Positions 1 through 6,527 of a stretch of 64,000 nucleotides of DNA are shown here, piece after piece. Position numbers and translations under genes: made by a program. The notes beneath the pieces are model-generated. The model saw nothing but the letters and a program-made list of their open reading frames with translations, was not told where the DNA came from and ran no database searches. The DNA comes from an uncultured Collinsella sp. (GTDB lineage Bacteria; Actinomycetota; Coriobacteriia; Coriobacteriales; Coriobacteriaceae): contig CAUCKA010000002.1 of the NCBI GenBank assembly GCA_958443265.1, forward strand, positions 124,001 to 188,000, read 5' to 3'. Position 1 is the first letter of the stretch; each line of letters begins with the position of its first letter.

Positions 1-2094
1 CGTCCAAAACCCGTCGGTGTTTTTACCCGTGCCAGAACGGCCCGGGTCAACCGACGCCTCGGTGTTGTTGTAGTTGTTCCAGCCGTCGTCAACGACATAG
101 GAGTCGAGCGGACGAACGCCCGTGGAGGAAAGGTTCTTGTCCACCGCCTTGAACGAATCGAGAATGTTATTCTCGTCGATGAGCATCATATTGTCGAACC
201 AAGAGTTGTACTGAATGCGGAACTCGCTCGGCTTTGAGATGCCCTTGATATAGCTGTAGAAGTCGGTACGAACCACGTCGTTGTTCGAGCCGTCGGAGTG
301 GGTGGCACCCACAACAGTCTGCCACGAAACGTACTTGCCGTCCGAGGTGAGCTGCCCATCGCGCTCAAAATCGGTGAAATTCTTGCCAGTCCAATAGCGC
401 ATACGGCCCAAGTCATCGACAATCTGAGTGTCGGTTTCGGGGAACTCCGAACCCAAGAATAAGCCGTTGACATAAATGGGCTGGCCCAGGTTGGCGCGCG
501 CCTCGGTCATCTCGACAACCCCACCTTTACCCGTGGGGATAGTCCAGGTGTAGCTCGCATCCTTGACGTTGAGGTGTTCGCCATCGATGTAGTTGAAACG
601 GATGTCCTTATCCTCGGAATTGACCTCAAGGAACTTACGCATAAAGTGATCGTCATCGTACATGACGACCTTCTCAGTCACCGTCGCAAGACCGTTACCA
701 AACTGCACCGGCTTGAAGGTGAACGTCAACATCTTGCCAGATTTCTCGACGTCGTTAATCGTCGCGGTGGTATCGCTAACCTGCACCGGTCCGTCCAACT
801 CAAGATTGCTCGTCTTGAGTTGCGGTTTGCCCGAAGCGTTCTCGAACGTGTCGAACTTCTCTTGATACAAATCGAGCTCGGCACCAGAAGCAAAACTGCC
901 TCCCTGAGCCTCGAGCACCCGGATGCCTACATAACGGCCGGTCTGAACCTTATCGAGCCCAAAGTAGGTCATCTTGCAGGTTCCGTCGTCGTTATAGGAA
1001 GAACTCAAATCCACCGAGAACGTCCCTTTCTTGTTCGAATCATCGAACAAGCCGTCCTTGCTATCCGAGACATACACCGCGAATTTCTTAAAGGTGCCGT
1101 TGGCACCCTTGACATTGCGGCCCGCGTAGCCAACCGTCTGGAAGGAACTCTTCGCTCCCTCACCGCGGTCAATCGTCAAATCGACAGGCAGCTTCTTCGT
1201 ATCGCCCTCACCCGCGCCGTAGCGAGAGTGATAGTAGGTGGTGAAGTCGCCATCGACCAGCGCTTCGTAACCGCCGCCCTCGTTGGTGGCAACGGACGTG
1301 CCCGTCACGGTCCAGCCCTTAGATCCGTGCACGACGGAGTTGTCCGAGGCGTCAAGCACATCGAGCTCCGCCACGTTCATGTACTTGTTCTCGTTGGAGG
1401 GCTGCCAATGATAGGTCGTGAGACCGGTCAGGCGGACCGCCTTACCCTGCACGGCAGCGAACTTAATGACCGTGGTGCCCGTGTCGTTCATGGTGCCGTT
1501 CTCCACGAGCGTCGCCCATGCGCCATCGGCCATCTGGTACTCGAGCTTGTAAGTCTTAACGCGACCCGTGCAGTTATAGCCCACCGATTCATGATGGCGC
1601 GGCGTATAGCTAACGCTTGCAATGGCCTTAGTACCGCCAAAATCCACAATGAGGTTTGCTGTTCCTGCGGCCTCCGCAGAAGACGCCCAATAAGTGCCAG
1701 CATCCTCATCGATGGCCTTCGACGCCAAAGCGGCCTCGCTCGTGTCAACGGAGGAGCCCGTAACTGTCACGGCCGTGGGCCTGACGCTCGTGAGAGCACC
1801 GGCCGGCTCAAGTCGCGTGGCCTCGGCAAGCGATTGAATAACAAATTCCTCGGACCCCGACCCGGGAACGAGAGTGGTAGAGGCGAGCTTGTTGTTGATT
1901 TCGACAGTCTTGAGCTTACCGGCAGCGGTGCTGAACGTTCTCGAAATCGCATTGTTGCCAATGGTCACGTTGCCGTTCGATTCATTCACCACCACGTTGC
2001 CATAGCCGGCCGCAAGAGCGGCGGGCGGGGCCGACAACCCCAGAAAGCCCGCCACTGCAAACACGGCAGCCACAAGATAGCGTTTTTTGAGCAT
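1..2094 (-). CDS. Secreted GH36-like (clan GH-D-like) glycoside hydrolase with discoidin-type domain, C-terminus cut by window edge
   Basis: The reading frame is open from the ATG at 2094 to base 1 (698 codons) with no stop, so the C-terminus lies outside the window. The start has a GGGAAG ribosome site. Residues 1-29 form a signal peptide (MLKKRYLV, hydrophobic core, cleavage near ALA-AG). Residues ~105-250 resemble an F5/8 type C (discoidin) carbohydrate-binding domain, with a second related segment to ~390. A beta-sandwich region follows. At ~640-690 the start of a TIM barrel shows YNSWFDN and VVDDGWNNY, like the NSW and DDGW motifs of GH36 and related alpha-galactosidase-type enzymes. The catalytic aspartates are expected further downstream and are not visible. 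Substrate specificity cannot be read. No sortase signal can be seen because the end is missing. Confidence 0.72.
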   Translation of the reverse strand, partial: MLKKRYLVAAVFAVAGFLGLSAPPAALAAGYGNVVVNESNGNVTIGNNAISRTFSTAAGKLKTVEINNKLASTTLVPGSGSEEFVIQSLAEATRLEPAGALTSVRPTAVTVTGSSVDTSEAALASKAIDEDAGTYWASSAEAAGTANLIVDFGGTKAIASVSYTPRHHESVGYNCTGRVKTYKLEYQMADGAWATLVENGTMNDTGTTVIKFAAVQGKAVRLTGLTTYHWQPSNENKYMNVAELDVLDASDNSVVHGSKGWTVTGTSVATNEGGGYEALVDGDFTTYYHSRYGAGEGDTKKLPVDLTIDRGEGAKSSFQTVGYAGRNVKGANGTFKKFAVYVSDSKDGLFDDSNKKGTFSVDLSSSYNDDGTCKMTYFGLDKVQTGRYVGIRVLEAQGGSFASGAELDLYQEKFDTFENASGKPQLKTSNLELDGPVQVSDTTATINDVEKSGKMLTFTFKPVQFGNGLATVTEKVVMYDDDHFMRKFLEVNSEDKDIRFNYIDGEHLNVKDASYTWTIPTGKGGVVEMTEARANLGQPIYVNGLFLGSEFPETDTQIVDDLGRMRYWTGKNFTDFERDGQLTSDGKYVSWQTVVGATHSDGSNNDVVRTDFYSYIKGISKPSEFRIQYNSWFDNMMLIDENNILDSFKAVDKNLSSTGVRPLDSYVVDDGWNNYNNTEASVDPGRSGTGKNTDGFWT

Positions 2095-2237
2095 GTGCTT
2101 CCCTTTCATTTTATCCGTGCGACGGCCCATAGTTCTCGGGCGCAACCTACCGACGCAGTATGAGTAATCTCATTCATGATAAAGAAGCTGTTTAACACGG
2201 TTTGTAGCGGGCCAGCTAAATCGGCGAATGGTAGATT

Positions 2238-2247
2238 CCCCCCCCCC
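2238..2247. repeat. Ten-C homopolymer tract upstream of the GH36-like gene
   Basis: Ten consecutive C residues lie about 145 bp upstream of the glycosidase start codon. Homopolymers of this length are prone to slipped-strand change, so the tract could alter promoter spacing. It could also be a sequencing or assembly weak point. Confidence 0.6.
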
Positions 2248-2280
2248 AATGGCATTCGTTATTCGTCTCATCTTTTTTAC

Positions 2281-2337
2281 ATACCAATTGGTATTAATTA
2301 TCAAAACCACTGGTAATCGCTATTTAATACCACTAGC
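2281..2337. promoter_or_regulatory. Operator-like palindrome ATACCAATTGGTAT and TACCA/TGGTA half-sites
   Basis: A perfect 14-bp palindrome (ATACCAATTGGTAT, 2281-2294) is followed by ACCACTGGT at about 2306-2314 and another ATACCA half-site at 2327-2332, in an AT-rich stretch upstream of the GH36-like gene. Similar half-sites occur upstream of the GH31 gene (53860-54060), next to a MarR-family gene. Operator function is inferred. Confidence 0.45.
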
Positions 2338-2559
2338 CACTTTTTAGTTTTCTACAATTTAATGAAGTTGAACGGGAGATTCAGTTGATTTATTAGCCCT
2401 CCTATTAGCGCACGCAATGGACATCAGCGCCGATCAACCTTGCTGCCCCCGCTTTACCAAAACCGCCATCACTGGGTCTCGCGCCGCTTGCTGTCGCGTC
2501 GGATTTCGCCCCTGCCGCGGCAAATCCAAGCCGAACATGAAGCCATGCCCGTCGGCGTG

Positions 2560-2614
2560 CCTTAATCTGTAACAGTTAGCCACCCAAATCGGGCCCAGGT
2601 GCTGCAGATTGAGA
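2560..2614. repeat. Single 55-bp inverted-repeat unit (15-bp arms, 25-bp centre), degenerate
   Basis: The left arm is CCTTAATCTGTAACA (2560-2574). The right arm is TGCTGCAGATTGAGA (2600-2614), with arm starts 40 bp apart. It is a worn copy of the unit found in the arrays at 2919-3134 and 21352-21567. It is followed by TTTTGATTGG and a GAGGACTGGGC segment that also follows the last unit of the other arrays. Confidence 0.7.
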
Positions 2615-2618
2615 TTTT

Positions 2619-2918
2619 GATTGGCGCTGAGGACTGGGCCGAGGGGTACCGGAGGGGGAGCCGCGGACGAAGCGGCGGCCTCGCCCCGATCCCGCACCGA
2701 CAGCTGCGCCACGTCATCTCGAGTGCAGGGGCAACCCCTCAATTCCGGACATTCCAGCCTCTTTCCGGACATTTTTGACCCGTTTCCGGAATGAAACTCG
2801 GTCAGCAGTAGCCCCTGGTTCCCTAGTACAAGTTCCCCGGTTCACACCTTGCTGGTGTGCGTCAGATTGGATACGCGGTCCACTCCCTCGGTATAACGGG
2901 AGGCGTCCCGGCGAAATG
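2619..2918. other. Gene-free stretch with no recognised function
   Basis: No convincing gene is seen. Three TTCCGGA words recur at roughly 20-bp intervals around 2740-2790, which may be remnants of something older. The open frame here has no ribosome site and overlaps the repeat unit at 2560, so it is not called a gene. Confidence 0.5.
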
Positions 2919-3134
2919 TCTCGATCTGCAACATTTGCAGACCAAAATTAGCCCTAACTGTTACAGATCGAGACAAACCAAACCCGCCTGCCAGAAAATC
3001 TCAATCTATAACAACAACTCGGCAAAAACCGTCCCTCGTGTTACAGATTTAGACAAACCGTCCAGGCGGGGACTCAACATCTCAATCTGTAACACCTAGC
3101 CGCCCAAATCGGGTCTAGCTGTTACAGATCGAGA
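2919..3134. repeat. Array of three 55-bp inverted-repeat units with 40-bp alternating periodicity
   Basis: The 15-bp word TCTCAATCTGTAACA (variants allowed) and its reverse complement alternate at 2919, 2959, 2999, 3039, 3080 and 3120. Arm starts are 40 or 41 bp apart, so the full period is about 80.5 bp. The 25-26-bp intervals between arms are different from each other but not unrelated; GCC.CCCAAATCGGG is shared by the units at 2560 and 3080. A second array with the same register lies at 21352-21567. No associated protein gene is evident. Confidence 0.85.
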
Positions 3135-3184
3135 TTTTGTTTGAGAGGCCGAGAATTGGACCGAAAACACGGTCCTCAGATAAC

Positions 3185-3214
3185 AAAAAAGCTCGCCGGC
3201 TAGGCCGACGAGCT
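3185..3214 (-). terminator. Rho-independent terminator of tRNA-fMet
   Basis: Read on the minus strand just after the tRNA, an 11-bp GC-rich stem (AGCTCGTCGGC / GCCGGCGAGCT) with a 3-nt loop is followed by six T residues. Confidence 0.9.
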
Positions 3215-3223
3215 GCAAGTTCT

Positions 3224-3300
3224 TGGTCGCGGGGGCAGGATTTGAACCTACGACCTCCGGGTTATGAGCCCGGCGAGCTACCAGACTGCTCCACCCCGCA
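3224..3300 (-). tRNA. Initiator tRNA-Met (anticodon CAT)
   Basis: A 77-nt cloverleaf with encoded CCA. The anticodon loop is CTCATAA, and the anticodon stem carries the three G-C pairs (GGG/CCC) typical of initiator tRNA. The acceptor has a weak first pair (T1 opposite G72), again an initiator-like trait. The T arm GTTCAAATC is canonical. A terminator follows at 3185-3214 and a good promoter precedes it. Confidence 0.95.
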
Positions 3301-3331
3301 ATGTCTGAACGCCTCATGTGCGCAAGAAAGA

Positions 3332-3360
3332 ATATTACGTGGGAGTTCGGTACACGGCAA
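3332..3360 (-). promoter_or_regulatory. Probable promoter of tRNA-fMet
   Basis: On the minus strand, TTGCCG (3360-3355) and TAATAT (3337-3332) are separated by 17 bp. The -10 box ends 31 nt before the tRNA 5' end. Confidence 0.65.
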
Positions 3361-3496
3361 GGAAAATCTCGTAGAGCATAATTCCTTCATATTTAAACTC
3401 CTCAGCCCATATCACCGTCAACGAATCGCAGTCGAGCGCCGTCGGCGGCGCGTATACAATGGTGCGCGTCCTTTTACGCCGACACCTGGAGTAGAC

Positions 3497-4270
3497 ATGC
3501 TGCTCGCTATCGATATGGGAAACACGCAGACGGCCATGGGTCTGTTTGACGGAGACGAGCTGGTGCAGTCGTGGCGCATGCCCACCGACCGCTCCTATAC
3601 CGCCGACGAGATCCACGTGCGCTTGATGGGCTTCTTTAAGATGTACGACCTCTCGCTCGGCGCGGTCGACGCGATTGCCTTTGCCGGCGTGGTGCCGCAG
3701 CTCTCGCGCGAGTGGCACGCCGTGGCCGACCGCATCGCGGCAGATGCCGTCGTCATCGGGCCGCAGACGGCGGCCGTGACCAAGCTACGGGCGGCACGCC
3801 CCCAGGCCGTGGGTGCCGACCGCATCGCCAACGCCGTCGCGGCTGAGGCCTTCTACGGCGCGCCGGCGATCGTGGTGGACTTTGGCACCGCGACCAATAT
3901 CGATGTCATCGACGAGGACGGCTATTACATTGGCGGAGCGATCGCACCGGGCATCCGCATCTCCATGGACGCGCTTGCCGCCCGTGCCGCCAAGCTCGCC
4001 AGCGTGCCGCTCGAGGCGCCCGAGCACGCCATCGGCCGCGATACCGAGGAGTGCATCAAGGTCGGCGCCGTGGTGGGTGCCGCCGCCATGGCCGAGGGCC
4101 TGGTCGCGCGCATGAAGCGCGAGCTGGGGCGCGAGGACGCCACCGTTATCGCCACGGGCGGCCTCGCCAGCATTGTCGCCGGTTCGACCGATGCCTTCGA
4201 TGTGGTCGACGGCCAGCTCACCATCAAGGGCATCTGCGAAATCTACCGCCGCATACAGGAACTGGGATAG
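3497..4270 (+). CDS. coaX: Type III pantothenate kinase
   Basis: A 257-residue protein that phosphorylates pantothenate in the first step of coenzyme A synthesis. It matches the CoaX family in length and motifs. These are the N-terminal phosphate-binding DMGNTQTAMGLFDG, the pantothenate-site GADRIANAVAA, the second ATPase-fold motif VDFGTATNIDVID followed by GGAIAPGI, and ATGGLASIV near the C-terminus. The ATG at 3497 is preceded by TGGAG at suitable spacing; the open frame extends further upstream through the tRNA and is not used. A TACAAT -10-like box lies at 3455-3460. The gene is monocistronic between the tRNA and a hairpin repeat. Confidence 0.95.
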   Translation: MLLAIDMGNTQTAMGLFDGDELVQSWRMPTDRSYTADEIHVRLMGFFKMYDLSLGAVDAIAFAGVVPQLSREWHAVADRIAADAVVIGPQTAAVTKLRAARPQAVGADRIANAVAAEAFYGAPAIVVDFGTATNIDVIDEDGYYIGGAIAPGIRISMDALAARAAKLASVPLEAPEHAIGRDTEECIKVGAVVGAAAMAEGLVARMKRELGREDATVIATGGLASIVAGSTDAFDVVDGQLTIKGICEIYRRIQELG

Positions 4271-4326
4271 GGCGAGGGCTTAAGTCGAGCACGAGCGCGA
4301 GCGGCGAACCAGGCAACGTATCGGCC

Positions 4327-4367
4327 CTATTCCTCAAAATCGAAAATTTTTCAGTTTTGAGGAATAG
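4327..4367. repeat. 41-bp hairpin repeat, copy 1 of 3
   Basis: Perfect 13-bp arms (CTATTCCTCAAAA / TTTTGAGGAATAG) enclose a 15-bp centre that itself contains GAAAA-T-TTTTC. It is identical to the copies at 5600-5640 and 5686-5726. It lies directly 3' of the ATPase gene and could act as its terminator-like end. Confidence 0.9.
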
Positions 4368-4375
4368 GCTTTCTG

Positions 4376-5572
4376 CTACGCCTCGCCGCACAGCCACCTC
4401 GCCAGGTCCACGATCTGCACTCCATCGCGATCCGTGGCCTCGTGATGCGTGCGGGCGAGAATCATCTTGGGGTACGCGTCGCCAATGCTCAGCAGTGGTG
4501 AAATCTCGCGTTCAAATGTCTTATCCGAGCTGATGTCGTCGCTCACCTGAATGTAGAGCTTCTCGCTTCGCTTGATTGCTACAAAGTCTATTTCCTTTTT
4601 ATAGAGTACGCCGACGTATACCTCATATCCGCGGCGCAGCAGCTCGATGGCCACCATGTTCTCGTACACGCGACCCCAGTCCATATCGCGTGTACCCAGC
4701 AGTGCGTATTTGAACGCGTGGTCTGCCAGGTAATACTTCTCGCCGCTCTTAAGGTATTTTTTGCCGCGTATGTCATATCGACGAACTTTGTAGAAGGCAA
4801 ACGCATCGCACAGGTACCCCATGTACGCACCGACCGTCTTGTTCGTTATCTTTAGCCCATCCGCGTTCAAGACATCCGTAATGTTGCGTGCCGACGTTAT
4901 GTTGGATACGTTGTCCATCATGTAATCGGCAATGCGCAGCAGCGCCGATTCGTTTCTCACGTTATGCCGCTGCACGATATCCCTCACGATGAGCGTTTTG
5001 AAGACATTGGAGAGATATTGATAGCGCTGCTCCTGCAGTGGATAAGGGTAAGAGCCGGACATACCGCCGGTTCTCGCGTACTCATCGAAGTCGCGATCGA
5101 CCTCACCCTCGTCGTCATAGAAGCGATACTCCTCAAACGAGAATGGGAAAACCTCGATCTCAAACGTGCGCCCCGTAAAGAGCGTCGACAGATCGCTCGA
5201 CAGCAAAAAGGCGTTCGATCCGGTAATGAAAATGTCGTACTGCTCGGATGCATGGAGGCTGTTGATCGCACGTTCAAAGCCGTCGCACATCTGAACCTCG
5301 TCGATAAGCAGGAAGTTTCGCGTGCCGGACACCCGACGCTCTTTTACGTAAGCGAGCAAAGCGTGATATTCGAGCAGGCTCTCGAACTCATCGAGGTTGT
5401 AGTTGATGTGGATGACATTTGAATCAGGCAGGTTAGTCTCCACATAATCGCGGAGAGACTCGAGCAGCTTGGATTTTCCGCTGCGCCGGATGCCCGTGAT
5501 GACCTTAATGTCGGGCACACCGATAAGACTCGTCAGCGTATCCATATACGACGTCCTATTGATGAGCTTCAT
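4376..5572 (-). CDS. AAA-family ATPase with DUF4143-type C-terminal domain
   Basis: A 398-residue protein of the AAA_14 plus DUF4143 family. The N-terminal half has Walker A GIRRSGKSKLL (residues ~25-35) and Walker B NFLLIDEVQM (~90). The arginine-bearing segment TGRTFEIEVFPFSFEEY follows. The C-terminal domain has a nuclease-fold-like segment YKKEIDFVAIK (~335-345). The role of these widespread proteins is poorly known; some are linked to defence or mobile DNA, but no specific function is claimed. GGGAGG sits six bases before the second ATG (5572) and touches the first (5578), so 5572 is chosen. The gene lies alone between coaX and the folate block. One copy of an identical 41-bp hairpin lies 3' of it and two lie 5', suggesting an inserted unit. 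Confidence 0.85.
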   Translation of the reverse strand: MKLINRTSYMDTLTSLIGVPDIKVITGIRRSGKSKLLESLRDYVETNLPDSNVIHINYNLDEFESLLEYHALLAYVKERRVSGTRNFLLIDEVQMCDGFERAINSLHASEQYDIFITGSNAFLLSSDLSTLFTGRTFEIEVFPFSFEEYRFYDDEGEVDRDFDEYARTGGMSGSYPYPLQEQRYQYLSNVFKTLIVRDIVQRHNVRNESALLRIADYMMDNVSNITSARNITDVLNADGLKITNKTVGAYMGYLCDAFAFYKVRRYDIRGKKYLKSGEKYYLADHAFKYALLGTRDMDWGRVYENMVAIELLRRGYEVYVGVLYKKEIDFVAIKRSEKLYIQVSDDISSDKTFEREISPLLSIGDAYPKMILARTHHEATDRDGVQIVDLARWLCGEA

Positions 5573-5599
5573 TGGCATCCTCCCTGCACCCGATATTTG

Positions 5600-5640
5600 C
5601 TATTCCTCAAAATCGAAAATTTTTCAGTTTTGAGGAATAG
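5600..5640. repeat. 41-bp hairpin repeat, copy 2 of 3
   Basis: Identical to the copy at 4327-4367. It lies 28 bp upstream of the ATPase start codon, within the likely promoter or 5' leader. Confidence 0.9.
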
Positions 5641-5685
5641 CGTTTGCATCGAATATACCTTGCCAAATGACAATCTGCTTTGTTC

Positions 5686-5726
5686 CTATTCCTCAAAATC
5701 GAAAATTTTTCAGTTTTGAGGAATAG
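5686..5726. repeat. 41-bp hairpin repeat, copy 3 of 3
   Basis: Identical to copies 1 and 2, and in tandem with copy 2 after a 45-bp gap. It lies between the ATPase gene and the 3' end of the biotin-ligase-like gene. Confidence 0.9.
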
Positions 5727-5825
5727 GAAGCTGGCAACCCATTCCCAAAACAAGCGAAACCCTCCCCGGCGCGTGCCGAGAAGGGCTTTGTTGTCGTCGT
5801 TATCTTTTGCTGTGGGCGCCCTGCA

Positions 5826-6527
5826 CTACAGGCCGCGAATGCGCACGGCCTCGGGCGGAAACTCTTGCTCGCCGGCGTCGGTCTTAATGGTCGCGCGGCC
5901 CCAGATGTCCAGGCCCGCAAACACGCCGACCGCGAGCGGCAGGCCGTTGGGCGACACCGCCGCGACCTGACGACCCAGCAGCGGCACCATATCGAAGTAC
6001 TCGCCCAGCACCGGGGCCAGCGGGCCGGCAGCGCCCTGTGGTGTGTTGGCAACAACCGCCCAGGCGTCAACGCGAGCGAGCACCGCCGCGCCCAATGCCT
6101 CGACCAGTACCTCGTCGCCCATATCCACGCCGAGCTCGCCCAGTGCCGAACGCTCAATATCCACCGTCACCGCGGCAAACATGCCCGCGGCACCGGCACC
6201 GCCGTTGACGGCGACGCGCGCGAGCGACGTCTCAAACGCAGGCGCGCCGCACACGATGCCACTCGGCCACTGGATGCCCACCTTGCCGGCAAGCCCCAGG
6301 CCCGGCGTTGCGGCCGTGCCCGCGAGCGCGTCCATCATGCCCATTGCGGCCACAAACGGCAGACCGTGGAAGGCGTGCATGTTCACATCGGGGCGCACGA
6401 CCAGCGAAAACGTCAGCGATGCATCGCCCGCGCTCCACGCGCACCGGCCCGCGGACGCACCCTCGCGGCCCGCGTCACGCGCCGCGTCGAGCTCGGTACC
6501 GGCGGCAACAGCATTCATCTCAATCAT
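5826..6527 (-). CDS. Biotin/lipoate protein ligase-like protein, degenerate active site
   Basis: A 233-residue protein that aligns in outline with the BirA catalytic and C-terminal domains. LTFSLVVRPD followed by a helix LPFVAAMGMMDAL matches the BirA pattern SLLLRP...LSLVAALAV. VGIQWPSGIVC sits where BirA has KWPNDV, and the tail GVFAGLDIWGRATIKTDAGEQEF resembles the SH3-like C-terminal domain. The biotinyl-AMP loop (GRGRRGR) is replaced by AGREGASAGRCAW, and the key lysine of KWPND is Q. Ligase activity may therefore be lost or altered. The start is directly after the folP-folK stop (TAGATG) and is probably translationally coupled. It could instead be a divergent acyltransferase-fold protein. 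Confidence 0.6.
   Translation of the reverse strand: MIEMNAVAAGTELDAARDAGREGASAGRCAWSAGDASLTFSLVVRPDVNMHAFHGLPFVAAMGMMDALAGTAATPGLGLAGKVGIQWPSGIVCGAPAFETSLARVAVNGGAGAAGMFAAVTVDIERSALGELGVDMGDEVLVEALGAAVLARVDAWAVVANTPQGAAGPLAPVLGEYFDMVPLLGRQVAAVSPNGLPLAVGVFAGLDIWGRATIKTDAGEQEFPPEAVRIRGL

Noticed and set aside
574..2163. Plus-strand 529-codon open frame
   Set aside because: It is the complement of the GH36-like gene, which has a signal peptide, a ribosome site and recognisable domains; the plus frame has Arg/Leu/His-rich shadow composition.
2434..2772. Minus-strand open frame of 112 codons
   Set aside because: It has no ribosome site or family resemblance, and overlaps the degenerate repeat unit at 2560.
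2919..3134. CRISPR array
   Set aside because: The repeats alternate in orientation, the intervals are partly related to each other, the arms are only 15 bp and no cas gene is present in the window.
3137..3496. N-terminal extension of CoaX
   Set aside because: It would run through the tRNA gene and terminator; the internal ATG at 3497 gives the normal family length and has a ribosome site.
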